Origin: RGIG5952 sp045603485
GTDB taxonomy: Bacteria; Verrucomicrobiota; Kiritimatiellia; RFP12; JAAYLN01
Assembly (NCBI GenBank): GCA_045603485.1
Contig: JAZUMF010000023.1
Coordinates: 25,512 to 89,511, forward strand
Length of the DNA stretch: 64,000 nt
Direction of reading: 5' to 3'
Positions 26,377-36,162 of this stretch are shown one piece after another (the stretch's first letter is position 1; every line of letters begins with the position of its first letter). The notes below the pieces were generated by a model. The model was given only the letters and a program-made list of their open reading frames with translations. It did no database searches and had not been told where the DNA came from. A program made the position numbers and the translations under genes.

Positions 26377-26967
26377 CTAAATGACTCCCTTGCTGGAGGG
26401 AATTCCGGCATCGCGCGGGTCGGGTTCAATCGCCATACGCATTGAGCGTGCAAAGGCCTTGAATAGGGACTCTACGATGTGATGAACTTCGTCTCCGTAG
26501 ATGTTTTCAATATGGAGATTCATCTTTACCTGTGTCATGACAGAGCGGAAGAATTCTTCCACGAGCCTAACATCAAAGGTGCCGATAAAATCGCGGTCGT
26601 GATTGACCTTGTAGACCATATACGGTCTGCCGGAAATATCAATTGCAACGCGAGTTAAAGCCTCATCCATAGGAAGTAGCATAAAGCCGTACCGACGAAT
26701 GCCACGCCTATCCCCCAATGCTTGATCGATGCAGGAGCCAAGAACGATTCCAATATCTTCCATTGAGTGATGATCGTCAACATCGGTATCACCTGATGCC
26801 TTGACGGTTAAATCAATCAATGAATGTCTGGAAAATATTTCAAGCATGTGATTCAAAAAGGGAATCCCTGTTGAAATGGAGTGCTTTCCTGTTCCGTCGA
26901 GATTGAGAGAAATTTCAATTTGTGTTTCGCGTGTATTGCGAGAAATTGTTGCTGTGCGTGGGTTCAT
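26377..26967 (-). CDS. hisB: Imidazoleglycerol-phosphate dehydratase
   Basis: A 196-residue monofunctional HisB catalysing the dehydration of imidazole glycerol phosphate in histidine synthesis. The manganese-binding motifs are VDDHHSMED in the first half and DEVHHIVESLFKAFA in the second, and the protein ends in SSKGVI, as is usual. No phosphatase domain. No other his gene is nearby. A strong promoter lies just upstream with no room for a leader. Confidence 0.96.
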   Translation of the reverse strand: MNPRTATISRNTRETQIEISLNLDGTGKHSISTGIPFLNHMLEIFSRHSLIDLTVKASGDTDVDDHHSMEDIGIVLGSCIDQALGDRRGIRRYGFMLLPMDEALTRVAIDISGRPYMVYKVNHDRDFIGTFDVRLVEEFFRSVMTQVKMNLHIENIYGDEVHHIVESLFKAFARSMRMAIEPDPRDAGIPSSKGVI

Positions 26968-26977
26968 AATTGTTATT

Positions 26978-27007
26978 ATTTTAATAGTTTATCGGCTTTG
27001 CTGTCAA
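26978..27007 (-). promoter_or_regulatory. Promoter of hisB, nearly leaderless
   Basis: On the minus strand TTGACA (27007-27002), 18-base spacer, TAAAAT (26983-26978), then ten bases to the hisB ATG. No Shine-Dalgarno sequence is present in these ten bases. Confidence 0.6.
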
Positions 27008-27242
27008 ATCTTTTGCGAGATTTAGAGGCAGATTTGACAATATTTTTCATAAAGTGTAAATTATCAGTATGGGTTGCAAAGAGGGCTGTTCTTGGGATGT
27101 GAGTTTCCGGTCTTTTTTAGAAGCTTTATTTTTTGCAATCTAACTTACCTGCACTTTTTACGCAATAATTGTTTAATCTCTTTTTTGACGGAGCTATATC
27201 ATTTTTTGCATGAAGTGAAGCTTATTGAAAGGAGTTTTATCA

Positions 27243-28079
27243 ATGCATAACTATTTTGATCCTTCATACTTTGATAATGCTGCAAGTGCCATTCCAAAAA
27301 GCTGGTACGATTTTAATCCTGAAATTGGTGTGATTTTGGGTTCCGGATGGAGCCGCACTGTAATTGAGCGTGAATGCGTTGACAGTATTCCCTTTTCTGC
27401 AATTCCTGGCTATGGCGCAAGCACTGTTTTGGGTCATGCCGGCGAGATCAGGCTGCTTGAGATTGGCAATCGTCACGCCATCGCCTTTTGCGGCCGTCGC
27501 CATTTTTACGAGGGCGAGGGGTGGGGGCCAGTCGTAATGCCAATAGAGCTTATGCGTAGGTTGGGAGTTAAGGATTTGCTCTTAACAAATGCCGCAGGAG
27601 GAGTAAATCCTTCATTTGCCCCAGGTGATTTACTGCTTATAACAGACCATGTAAACACAAGCGGCTTGAATCCTTTGCAGGGACCTGTTTTGCCAAATTG
27701 GGGAACGCGCTTCCCCGATCAAAGCGAAGTCTATTCTCGTGATCGCATATGGGAGATAAAAAATATTGCCGGAGATTTAGGTATAACCTTGAGAGAGGGT
27801 ATCTATGCTTTTACCACAGGCCCTTGCTTTGAAACTCCTGCCGAGATTCGCGCCTATTGGATTTGGAAGGCGGATGCCGTGGGAATGTCGACGGTGCCTG
27901 AGGCTATTGTTGCCAATGCGATAGGAATGCGTATAGCTGCAATGAGTTGCATAACAAATATGGCGGCGGGAATATCAAAGCAGCCTCTTACCCACAGTGA
28001 GGTTATGGATGCTACTGAGGCTGCTGCCGAACGAATGAGTAATCTTGTTATGGCAATTTTGGCCGGGAAGGCCTTCTAG
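27243..28079 (+). CDS. Purine nucleoside phosphorylase (PNP-I, trimeric type)
   Basis: A 278-residue PNP. Motifs: GVILGSGWS with the phosphate-binding serine near the N terminus, GRRHFYEGEGW, NAAGGVNPSF, and TTGPCFETPAEIRA with GMSTVPEA near residues 195-225. It phosphorolyses inosine or guanosine to base plus ribose 1-phosphate. It acts in purine salvage with the amidohydrolase 21 bases downstream. ATG 27243 is chosen because AAAGGAG ends 8 bases before it. The 200 bases upstream are AT-rich and contain no clear promoter. The CHTHS-type partner supports a nucleoside or thionucleoside salvage role. Confidence 0.95.
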   Translation: MHNYFDPSYFDNAASAIPKSWYDFNPEIGVILGSGWSRTVIERECVDSIPFSAIPGYGASTVLGHAGEIRLLEIGNRHAIAFCGRRHFYEGEGWGPVVMPIELMRRLGVKDLLLTNAAGGVNPSFAPGDLLLITDHVNTSGLNPLQGPVLPNWGTRFPDQSEVYSRDRIWEIKNIAGDLGITLREGIYAFTTGPCFETPAEIRAYWIWKADAVGMSTVPEAIVANAIGMRIAAMSCITNMAAGISKQPLTHSEVMDATEAAAERMSNLVMAILAGKAF

Positions 28080-28100
28080 TGCGATATTTAGGAGGTGCCA

Positions 28101-29324
28101 ATGAACCTCGTAATTAAAAATGCCAATCTTAACGGCGTAAATGTTGATTGTCTTATAGAGGACGGCGTGTATAAGACCATCGCGCCTGGAATTGAAATTT
28201 CCAATGGATACGATATCCTTGACGCCAATGGCAATTATATTGTGCCTCCGTTTTTTAACTGCCATACGCACAGCCCTATGAATCTTTTGAGGGGCATTGC
28301 TGACGATTTGCCTTTGTTTACATGGCTATCAAAGCATATTTGGCCTTTGGAGGCAAAGCTTACATCAGAGGATATCCGTAACGGGGCAATGCTTTCCGCT
28401 TCGGAGATGATACGCTCAGGTACGGTTTTTTACAACGATATGTATTGGTCTTCGGAGGAGGCTATTGTCGCAGCCGATAAATCAGGTATGAGAGCCGTTA
28501 TCGGAATCTTTATAATCGACGAGGCACCAGGCATGGTAAATTCAAAGTGTCGAGCGTCAGAGGAGCTTACCTTGGAGGCATATTCGGCACTTTCTTTGGA
28601 GTCCAAAAAAAGAATCAAGCTATCGTATGCTCCTCATGCCGTATATTCGGTATCTGAAAAGACTCTTTTGGCTGTCGCTGAAAAGGCAAGAAGCGCCGAT
28701 GCGTTTATCCATATCCATGCCTCAGAGACGAGGGAGGAATTTGAAAATTGTCAAAAAGAGCATGGTATGACGCCAATTGCGTGGATTGACAGATGCGGGC
28801 TGCTTACACAAAAGACCATTCTTGCTCATTGCGTCCATTTGACAGAAGACGATATGTCTCTTATCGCTGAGCGTGGAGCGATTATCTCGCATCAACCGTG
28901 CTCTAATTACAAGCTCTGCTCTGGACAGTTTGACTATCACAGAGCAGTTGAATGTCACAAGTGCCGTTTTGTGATTGGAACTGACGGATGTGCGTCAAAC
29001 AATAATCTCTCAATGTTTGACGAGATGAAGCTTGCCGCTCTTAATGCGAAAATAACTTCAGGCGATCCTACAAGCGGTCGTGCTGAAGATATCTTTTATG
29101 CGGCAACGCGAGGCGGCGCAGAGGCCTTTGGAATAGATAGCGGAGAAATCATGGAGGGAATGCTTGGCGATGCTTTGCTTATTGATAAGGACGCCGTGCA
29201 AATGAAGCCTTGCCACAATCTGATATCAAATCTTGTCTATTCTGCGGATACAAGCGTAGTCGCGTCGGTCGTCTGCAACGGGCGCATTTTGCTGAGGAAT
29301 TGGCCTCGCAGTATATGTCAGTAA
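28101..29324 (+). CDS. Amidohydrolase, MTA/SAH or nucleoside deaminase type
   Basis: A 407-residue metal-dependent amidohydrolase of the TRZ/ATZ/MtaD group. Metal ligands are NCHTHS near residue 60, IHIHASE, AHCVHL and GTDGCASNN. The family deaminates S-adenosylhomocysteine, methylthioadenosine or related purine compounds. AGGAGG lies 5 bases before ATG 28101. The upstream purine nucleoside phosphorylase and metK elsewhere in the window fit methylthio- or adenosylhomocysteine recycling, but guanine- or chlorohydrolase-like activities are also possible. The last 7 bases overlap the end of convergent era. Confidence 0.88.
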   Translation: MNLVIKNANLNGVNVDCLIEDGVYKTIAPGIEISNGYDILDANGNYIVPPFFNCHTHSPMNLLRGIADDLPLFTWLSKHIWPLEAKLTSEDIRNGAMLSASEMIRSGTVFYNDMYWSSEEAIVAADKSGMRAVIGIFIIDEAPGMVNSKCRASEELTLEAYSALSLESKKRIKLSYAPHAVYSVSEKTLLAVAEKARSADAFIHIHASETREEFENCQKEHGMTPIAWIDRCGLLTQKTILAHCVHLTEDDMSLIAERGAIISHQPCSNYKLCSGQFDYHRAVECHKCRFVIGTDGCASNNNLSMFDEMKLAALNAKITSGDPTSGRAEDIFYAATRGGAEAFGIDSGEIMEGMLGDALLIDKDAVQMKPCHNLISNLVYSADTSVVASVVCNGRILLRNWPRSICQ

Positions 29325-30253
29325 TCGCCAAGATAGCCCATTTGCTTTAGAATAAGCGGATTGGTAATCCAGTTTGGCTCAACCTTAACCCAAAGCTCAA
29401 GTTTAACCTTTACTCCATACTGCTCTGCAATGTCTTTTTGGGCTGCCAGGCGAATTCTTTTTACAACACTGCCTTGCGGTCCGATGACTATTGGTTTTTG
29501 AGAGGCACGCATAACAAGGAGCGTGGCTTCAACTTTCCACACACTGTCTCCGTCTTCAAAGTGGTCTATTCTGACGCCGACACTGTGCGGTAATTCATCT
29601 TTAAGATTAAAGAAGACTTTTTCCCGAATAATATCAGCCATTGCCAATTGTCGAGGGTAGTCGCTTAGGATTTCACTATCATAGAGCCGCTCCCCCTCGG
29701 GGGCTGTGTCGAAGAGAGAATCTACGAGTTTTTCGACCCCGTTGCCAGTCGCTGCAGAGCCTGAGAAGGAGCGCACTTTACGCGTTCTTCCCATTTCTCG
29801 TTGTAGCCCGTTCCACAGCTCTTTGTATTCGTCAAGATGGAGCTCTTCTCTGTCGCATTTGTTGAAGAAGAAGAATGCGGGGCGGTTTTCTTCAGCCGCC
29901 AGCAAGCGGCGCATCCAGCCTTCATCTTCAAGGCGCGGGCTTTCGGAGGCGTCGAAGACTACAACAAGAGCTTCGACATTTGCCGCTGCATGGCGCGCCA
30001 TTTTGTTGATGAGCGTGCCAAGCTTTGTTTCCGCTTTATGAAGGCCTGGTGTGTCAACAAAGACGAGTTGCCCGCGACGCTCATCAAGAATCGCTCTGAT
30101 AGTATTGCGCGTTGTTTGGACTACGGGAGAGACGATGGAGACTTTTTCGCCGACAATATTGTTTATCAGGGTTGACTTCCCACCGTTTGTCCTGCCGACA
30201 AGTCCGATAACGGCAACACGGGGTTTGGGAGCATCGTTTGTTATCTCAGCCAT
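29318..30253 (-). CDS. era: GTPase Era
   Basis: A 311-residue Era protein. G1 GRTNGGKS at 20-27, G3 DTPGLHK, G4 NKCD, then a C-terminal KH domain with IVIGPQGSVVKRIR and the closing LWVKVEPNW. It binds 16S rRNA and assists 30S assembly. Gly24 replaces the more usual Val in GxPNVGKS. It begins 2 bases after the pfk stop codon with an AAGGA site, so it is the last gene of the operon. An in-frame start at 30346 would overlap pfk and is rejected. Confidence 0.96.
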   Translation of the reverse strand: MAEITNDAPKPRVAVIGLVGRTNGGKSTLINNIVGEKVSIVSPVVQTTRNTIRAILDERRGQLVFVDTPGLHKAETKLGTLINKMARHAAANVEALVVVFDASESPRLEDEGWMRRLLAAEENRPAFFFFNKCDREELHLDEYKELWNGLQREMGRTRKVRSFSGSAATGNGVEKLVDSLFDTAPEGERLYDSEILSDYPRQLAMADIIREKVFFNLKDELPHSVGVRIDHFEDGDSVWKVEATLLVMRASQKPIVIGPQGSVVKRIRLAAQKDIAEQYGVKVKLELWVKVEPNWITNPLILKQMGYLGDY

Positions 30254-30255
30254 AC

Positions 30256-31629
30256 TTAGAGATTCCTTGCGTCGATGCGGGACTTTGAGAGTGATTCGGG
30301 ATGGAAGTAGAAGTTTTGGCTTGTCGTGTCGAGAACCGTGCGCCACAGGCTGCTGTTGAGCGAGAGTTTCTGGCGCTCGGTGACAGCGAGTTCCACTGGA
30401 ACGAGCGTATAGGTTTCGCCGCGGTTGATGTCACCGACTACGCAGCCTGTACGACCTGCCATCGCGGCGTGTACTGCTGCTCTTGCGAGCATATAGCAGC
30501 GAATGGCGTCGGCACCGGCCGCGGGGATGCTTCGAATGGAGTATCCGGGGTCGAAATATTTAACGGAGATTTCTTCGCCTTTGGCTTTGAAGTGTTCTGT
30601 GATTTTGGTCTTGAGGAATTCGCCGATGTCTTTTTTCAGGATATTTCCTGAGGCATCTTTTGTCTGCACACCGTCTGCAATCAAATCCTGCCCGGCACCT
30701 TCGGCAACAAGGATGACTGCATGGTTCTTGACCGCGAATCTGCGTTCAAGCGCGGCTAAGAGGCCGTGTTCGCCTTCAAGGTCAAAATGCTGTTCGGGGA
30801 TGAGGCAGAAGTTTACCACCGGGTTGGCTACCGCCGCATAAGCGGTAATAAAGCCCGAGTCGCGTCCCATGAGTTTGATAAGCCCTACACCGTTGATGCA
30901 GCCTTTGGCCTCCATGTGTGCCGATTCGATTACGGGGGAGGTTGCGGCGACAGCCGTTTCAAAGCCAAAGGAGCGGCCTACGAAGTTGAGGTCGTTATCA
31001 ATAGTTTTTGGTATGCCTACAACCGATATCGATAGCCCGCGGGCTTTGCATTCCGCGGTTATGTCGCGAGCGGCTCTGAGGCTGCCGTCACCTCCTATGC
31101 AGAAGAGGAGGTTGATATTCATTCTCATAAGGGTTTCGACGATTTTTTTCGTGTCCTGCTGTCCTCGGGAAGCTCCGAGTATCGTACCGCCCAGATTGTG
31201 GATGGTGTCAACTTCGTCATTGTTGAGGAGAACCGGTGTGAGATCATGTTCTGCGACCAGACCGCGGTAACCATACTTTATTCCGTAGATTGTCTCAATG
31301 CCGTAGTCGAGTGTCAGGATTTCAACGAGGCCTTTAATGACATGGTTGAGTCCCGGGCAGAGACCGCCGGCTGTGAGTATTGCGGCGCGGCTCCATGCCG
31401 GGTCATGGAAGATTTTGCGGTGTGGGCCGCACTCTTCAAATGAAGCGGGCTCTATGCCGGCATCGAGATGGCGGCGCTGGCGGGCGACATTGTAGTCGAG
31501 ATAGAGGCGCGAGCCTTCTTCGACAAATACTGGGTTACGGACGGGCGAGGGTATTTTGCATTCGCCGAGCGAGTCGATGTTGAGGTTGAATTCGGATGGA
31601 TTTTCCAAAACTTTTTCGTAAATTGTCAT
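30256..31629 (-). CDS. pfkA: 6-phosphofructokinase, ATP-type (plant/TP0108-like group)
   Basis: A 457-residue phosphofructokinase of the long group. The nucleotide loop GGDGS at 179-183 has Gly where PPi-dependent enzymes have Asp, and the catalytic motif PKTIDND is at 207-213. Both support ATP as donor. It converts fructose 6-phosphate to fructose 1,6-bisphosphate. The N-terminal 80 residues are extra compared with bacterial PfkA but usual in this group. It lies 21 bases after the PII-like gene and 2 bases before era. Confidence 0.93.
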   Translation of the reverse strand: MTIYEKVLENPSEFNLNIDSLGECKIPSPVRNPVFVEEGSRLYLDYNVARQRRHLDAGIEPASFEECGPHRKIFHDPAWSRAAILTAGGLCPGLNHVIKGLVEILTLDYGIETIYGIKYGYRGLVAEHDLTPVLLNNDEVDTIHNLGGTILGASRGQQDTKKIVETLMRMNINLLFCIGGDGSLRAARDITAECKARGLSISVVGIPKTIDNDLNFVGRSFGFETAVAATSPVIESAHMEAKGCINGVGLIKLMGRDSGFITAYAAVANPVVNFCLIPEQHFDLEGEHGLLAALERRFAVKNHAVILVAEGAGQDLIADGVQTKDASGNILKKDIGEFLKTKITEHFKAKGEEISVKYFDPGYSIRSIPAAGADAIRCYMLARAAVHAAMAGRTGCVVGDINRGETYTLVPVELAVTERQKLSLNSSLWRTVLDTTSQNFYFHPESLSKSRIDARNL

Positions 31630-31650
31630 TTTTGTTTCCTCCTTGCAGGG

Positions 31651-32295
31651 TTATTTGATTCCAAGTGTTGTGAAGGCTGAGGTGGGAATTGCGAATGCAA
31701 CTCCCGAGCCTTTATTTTCAAAACATGGCATTTCCCGAATCGCGTTAAAGACACTTTCATAGCAAGCTTCTTCAACGACGATAAGCAGCATTTCTTTTTC
31801 GGGTGAGAGGTGAACACCGAAAAATTGAGCATCGTTCACATTGGCAGTGCCGCGGGCTTTGATTATAGTTCCTCCCTTTGCACCTTTGGAGCGGGCTGCC
31901 GCCATTGCATCTTCGGCATAACCGTCATTGACGATTACGCATATAAGTTTTGTTCCGGAAGTCTCATCCATAGCATCCTCGCTTGTTGTTGTTTGTGCTG
32001 CTCCACTTCGGGTTAGCCGGCAAATGTCGAGTGTAAACGCTATGCCGGTATGTCTAAGGTTTTTAGCCGTCTCTATTACAGATGTTTTAACGCTGTCGGC
32101 ATTATCACTGTCTGTAATGCTGAGGACAATGTCTTTTGCCGTTTCACCGATGCCGAGGAACTGCAAAACCGCATTGGGGGCGGAGCCTTTGCCTAAAATG
32201 ACGGTGCCGCCTGTCGCGCCGCTTTGCACGGCAGCTTTAGCGATTTTTTCGCCGTCATATCTCGGGACGATTGATACAATCATGCTTTGTCTCAT
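31651..32295 (-). CDS. Tandem PII-like regulatory protein
   Basis: A 214-residue protein made of two PII-like ferredoxin folds. The first (about 4-110) has GATGGTVILGKGS and the second (about 116-210) has GAKGGTIIKARGT, which look like the T-loop region and following glycine-rich loop of PII proteins. The uridylylated Tyr of GlnB is absent. Its ATG overlaps the stop of the DUF1538 gene by four bases (ATGA), so it probably acts on that membrane protein, as GlnK does on AmtB or SbtB on SbtA (inference). The ligand is unknown. Confidence 0.85.
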   Translation of the reverse strand: MRQSMIVSIVPRYDGEKIAKAAVQSGATGGTVILGKGSAPNAVLQFLGIGETAKDIVLSITDSDNADSVKTSVIETAKNLRHTGIAFTLDICRLTRSGAAQTTTSEDAMDETSGTKLICVIVNDGYAEDAMAAARSKGAKGGTIIKARGTANVNDAQFFGVHLSPEKEMLLIVVEEACYESVFNAIREMPCFENKGSGVAFAIPTSAFTTLGIK

Positions 32296-33773
32296 TTGCC
32301 GCTCCTCTCTCCATCCGCGAGCGTTTTTTTGCGTTTCGTCTCGAAGATGATTCCCATAATCTGAATTGCTATAAGCGGCATCATTGCTACGAGCGCAATA
32401 ACCCCAAAGGAGTCGTTCGAGCCTTTGCCGGCAGATGCCGCTCCCAGGGTGAAGGACAGAACGAAGGATGATGTCAGGGGGCCTGACGCTACTCCTCCCG
32501 AGTCAAATGCTATGCCTGTGAAGAGAGAGGGCGCGAAATACATCAAAATCAGGGCGAGTATGTATCCCGGAAGCAATATCCATGCAAGATTGAAGCCTGC
32601 AACGGCTCGCCACATTGCCAAAGCGATTGCTATTGCAGTTCCAATTGAGAGGAATACGAGGAGTGCTTTGCGCCGTATCAATCCATCTGAAACATGCTCG
32701 ACCTGTTCGCTTAGTACCCATACCGCAGGTTCCGCACAAACGATGATTGCACCGAAGACAAGCCCTACGGCGACCATCAGCGCATACCATAATGGGCTGC
32801 TTGCCGCCTCTTTGCCAAGTATTTCGCCAAGTGCTGCACCAGCTTGCATAAAACCGCCATTTACACCGATGAGGAATACTGCAAGACCGATGAAGGCATA
32901 CAAAAAGCCAACTATAATCCTGAGCATTTGGCGTTTTGTCATTTTAAGAAGTAGTACTTGAGCGATAAATGTCATTACAAGCAGAGGCAGGATTGAGGAT
33001 CCGGCTTCTTTGAATGAATGGCCTATCAAAGCACCAGAGATGCCAATTGCAGATTCGTGAGAGGTTGTCGCATCAACTGCTACATCACAACTGCTCCCAT
33101 TTGTTGCAAGTGAATAGAGAAGCACGGCAAGCACAGGGCCTACGGATGCAACGCCGGTAAGACCGAAACTAGCGTTTTTGTCATTTCTCACGGCAGAGGC
33201 ACCCAGTCCCAATGCCATGATGAAAGGTACCGTCATGGGGCCTGTTGTTGCACCTCCCGAATCGAATGCTATACCGATAAAAGCCTTTGGGGCAAAGTAT
33301 GCGACAATGCCAAGCAGCAGGTAGAATAAGAGGTATACGAGCTTTAAGGGCACATTTACCAGCATTCTTAAAAGGCCTAACGACATAAACATCCCGACAC
33401 CAGCTGCGATTGAATAGGTGAAGTGCCCTTTATTTACCCAGCCGAAGATCTCTTTTACTTGTGTCGCGAAGACTTGTATGTCGGGTTCTGCGGCAGTGAC
33501 AACAACTCCGGTAACGAAAGATGCTCCCAGAAGCAATTTAAGATTGCGTTTGGCGGTCAGAGCCGCGCCGCATCTTTCGCCTACGGGGGTGATGCCCATA
33601 TCTACGCCCATCAGGAAAATCGTAAGCCCGACGGTTAAGAGGAGCGAACCGACCGTAAACCATATAAGCGCCGGTATGCTTATCGGCACGATTGTAAGCC
33701 CGAGGAGCAGGACGATTGCGGCAATCGGAATTACCGATGCCGCGGTTTCCTTGAATTTCGTCAGAATTTCCAT
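32292..33773 (-). CDS. DUF1538 membrane protein, internally duplicated
   Basis: A 493-residue integral membrane protein with roughly twelve hydrophobic segments and an internal duplication. Each half repeats an AEP motif (AAEPD at 95-99, CAEPA at 346-350) and GIAFDSGG (167-174 and 420-427) followed by a Gly/Pro-rich loop. These are marks of DUF1538, a family of unknown function often beside PII-like genes. Conserved Asp and Glu in membrane segments suggest an ion or metabolite transporter (inference). The ATG lies 44 bases after the tex stop. It is followed with a four-base overlap by the PII-like gene. Confidence 0.88.
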   Translation of the reverse strand: MEILTKFKETAASVIPIAAIVLLLGLTIVPISIPALIWFTVGSLLLTVGLTIFLMGVDMGITPVGERCGAALTAKRNLKLLLGASFVTGVVVTAAEPDIQVFATQVKEIFGWVNKGHFTYSIAAGVGMFMSLGLLRMLVNVPLKLVYLLFYLLLGIVAYFAPKAFIGIAFDSGGATTGPMTVPFIMALGLGASAVRNDKNASFGLTGVASVGPVLAVLLYSLATNGSSCDVAVDATTSHESAIGISGALIGHSFKEAGSSILPLLVMTFIAQVLLLKMTKRQMLRIIVGFLYAFIGLAVFLIGVNGGFMQAGAALGEILGKEAASSPLWYALMVAVGLVFGAIIVCAEPAVWVLSEQVEHVSDGLIRRKALLVFLSIGTAIAIALAMWRAVAGFNLAWILLPGYILALILMYFAPSLFTGIAFDSGGVASGPLTSSFVLSFTLGAASAGKGSNDSFGVIALVAMMPLIAIQIMGIIFETKRKKTLADGERSGK

Positions 33774-33817
33774 GTTCTCATGTTCTTATTATGATGAACC
33801 TCAAGTAAAAGATGGTA

Positions 33818-36145
33818 TCAGAGATTCCCAAACGGGTTGTTGGAAAAGGTCTTGCCATCGGGAGATGCTCCGAATGTCCAAACGCCGCTTTGTCTTGGAG
33901 CCCTATTGTCGCGCATGCCGCTCACCAGTCCGCCCTGGCGTGGCGCACCGGTACGGTTTTGAGGGCCGATTTGCGGATTAGAGCGTGCGCTCAAGGCAAT
34001 GCGTTTGCGGCTTAAATCGACATCAACAACGGTAACTTTAAGCTTGTCGCCTGCTTTTACGACTTCAGAGGGGTCGCTGACAAAGTTGTCTGATATCTGC
34101 GAAACATGTACAAGACCATCCTGATGGACGCCAATATCGACAAATGCGCCAAAGGCGGTGACATTTGTGACGACACCTTCGATTTGCATTCCCGGGCGGA
34201 CATCCTCAATAGTTGTGACATCGTCAAGGAATTTTGGCATTTCAAAGGCTGCGCGCGGGTCGCGTCCCGGTTTTTTAAGTTCGCTGACGATATCCCGCAA
34301 TGTCAATTCACCGACATCGTCAGAGATGTACTTGCGCAGATTTATCGAATCGACGAGTGCTGTATTGCCGATTAGAGCGCCCACTTCGACACCGAGGTCC
34401 TTTGCCATAGTCGAAACCAAGGCATAGCGTTCGGGGTGAACGGCTGACGCATCGAGCGGGTCTGTACCGCCTCGAATGCGTAAAAAGCCCGCAGCCTGTT
34501 CAAAGGCCTTTGGCCCGAGTGAGGGGACTTTAAGCAACTCTTTGCGGTTTTTGAAGGCTCCGTTTTCATCGCGGTACTTTACGATACGCTTCGCCATGGC
34601 GGAGCCGACACCTGATACGCGGGCCAGCAATGGCGCTGAAGCGGTGTTCAGCTCAACACCGACAAGGTTTACGCAACTCTCGACAACTTCGTCAAGCTTT
34701 TCGGCGAGCATCGGCTGGTAGACATCATGCTGGTATTGCCCGACACCAATTGCCTTTGGGTCGATTTTGACAAGCTCTGCAAGAGGGTCCATCAAACGGC
34801 GGCCGATAGAGATTGCGCCTCGAATCGTAAGGTCAAGGTCGGGGAATTCGTCACGCGCAGTATCTGAAGCGCTATATACGCTTGCTCCAGCCTCATTTAC
34901 ACTAACGACGACGACTCCCTTGATTCCTGCCTTTTTCAGGACATCGCGGATAAAGGCTTCGGTTTCGCGTCCGCCAGTTCCGTTGCCGATAGCAATAGCT
35001 TCGGGCTTGAACTTTTGGATCAGCTTGCAAAGGTCGACCTGTGCTTCCATCATACCCCTATCGCCTTTTACCAGATAGAAGGTCGAGGTCGCGATAAATT
35101 TGCCCGTTGCATCAAGAACAGCACATTTGCAGCCGGTGCGAAGTCCTGGGTCGACACCGATTACGCGATGAGAGCCGAGAGGGGCAGCCATCAAGAGGTT
35201 GCGAAGATTGCCAGCAAAGATATCTACGGCCGAGCGGTCGGCTTTAAGCTTGGCCTCAACAGAGACATCAATTTCGACACTTGGTGAAATCAACCGCTTG
35301 TAGGCATCCTCGGCAGCCATTGAGAGCTGCATACCGTAAGATGTGCCCTGCTTGATTCCGTACTTGGCCTTGATATCATCGATAAGGGGGGGGCCGTCAA
35401 GCTCGAGACGCAAGCGAAGAATACCCTCGGTCTGTCCGCGACGGATAGCTAAATAGCGGTGAGATGGAATCAGGCGAAGTGGTTCGCGGAAGTCGTAGTA
35501 TTGCTCAAATTTTGTAGGTTCGGTTGGCTTAGGCTCGACAACCTCAGAAACGACCTCCGACTTGTTGGTGTAGGCGTCACGGACCTGTCCTCGGATTTCA
35601 GCGTCTTCGGAAATCTTTTCGGCGACGATATCTCGCGCACCGGCAAGAGCCTCCTGGGCAGTCTTAACACCCTTTTCTTCGTCAACGAAGGCTTCGGCGT
35701 CAAGCTCGGCATCACCGGCATCCTGTGCAAGGATTTTATCGGCAAGAGGCTCCAGACCGCGCTCGCGGGCAATCATAGCACGAGTGCGACGCTTTGGCTT
35801 AAATGGAAGATAAAGGTCTTCAAGAGCCGTCTTTGTTTCACAAGCGATAATCTTAGCCTTGAGTTCATCGGTAAGTTTGCCTTGGCTCTCGATTGATTTG
35901 ATAATCGTAGCGCGTCGCTCATCCAATTCACGATGATAGTTGAGACGCTCCTGAATACGCCCAATCTGCACCTCGTCAAGGTTGCCATGCACCTCCTTGC
36001 GGTAACGGGCAATAAAGGGAATCGTATTTCCCTCTGCCAACAATCGCGCGACGGCGGCAATTTGACGAGGGGAGATTTTTAGCTCCTCAACAAGCTTGGG
36101 AAGCGAGTCCTCAAGTTCAAAGGCAGCAGTTGATTCTTCAGCCAT
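33818..36145 (-). CDS. tex: Tex family RNA-binding protein with C-terminal extension
   Basis: A 775-residue Tex protein. It has an N-terminal helical domain with PFIARYRKEVHGNLDE, a central YqgF-like nuclease fold (VIGVDPGLRTGCKCAV), helix-hairpin-helix motifs (LLARVSGVGSAMAKRIV, LLKVPSLGPKAFEQAAGF), and an S1 RNA-binding domain (GVVTNVTAFGAFVDIGVHQDGLVH). The Tex fold is linked to transcription and RNA handling. After the S1 domain, the last 50 residues are Gly/Arg/Asn/Pro-rich and disordered-looking, an uncommon extension. It starts 17 bases after the M18 peptidase gene, so the two are co-transcribed. Confidence 0.95.
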   Translation of the reverse strand: MAEESTAAFELEDSLPKLVEELKISPRQIAAVARLLAEGNTIPFIARYRKEVHGNLDEVQIGRIQERLNYHRELDERRATIIKSIESQGKLTDELKAKIIACETKTALEDLYLPFKPKRRTRAMIARERGLEPLADKILAQDAGDAELDAEAFVDEEKGVKTAQEALAGARDIVAEKISEDAEIRGQVRDAYTNKSEVVSEVVEPKPTEPTKFEQYYDFREPLRLIPSHRYLAIRRGQTEGILRLRLELDGPPLIDDIKAKYGIKQGTSYGMQLSMAAEDAYKRLISPSVEIDVSVEAKLKADRSAVDIFAGNLRNLLMAAPLGSHRVIGVDPGLRTGCKCAVLDATGKFIATSTFYLVKGDRGMMEAQVDLCKLIQKFKPEAIAIGNGTGGRETEAFIRDVLKKAGIKGVVVVSVNEAGASVYSASDTARDEFPDLDLTIRGAISIGRRLMDPLAELVKIDPKAIGVGQYQHDVYQPMLAEKLDEVVESCVNLVGVELNTASAPLLARVSGVGSAMAKRIVKYRDENGAFKNRKELLKVPSLGPKAFEQAAGFLRIRGGTDPLDASAVHPERYALVSTMAKDLGVEVGALIGNTALVDSINLRKYISDDVGELTLRDIVSELKKPGRDPRAAFEMPKFLDDVTTIEDVRPGMQIEGVVTNVTAFGAFVDIGVHQDGLVHVSQISDNFVSDPSEVVKAGDKLKVTVVDVDLSRKRIALSARSNPQIGPQNRTGAPRQGGLVSGMRDNRAPRQSGVWTFGASPDGKTFSNNPFGNL

Positions 36146-36162
36146 TTTAATCTCCCGAAATC

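Noticed and set aside
30256..31629. Phosphofructokinase as a PPi-dependent enzyme
   Set aside because: GGDGS carries Gly rather than Asp at the key donor position, favouring ATP, although PKTIDND is shared with PPi enzymes.
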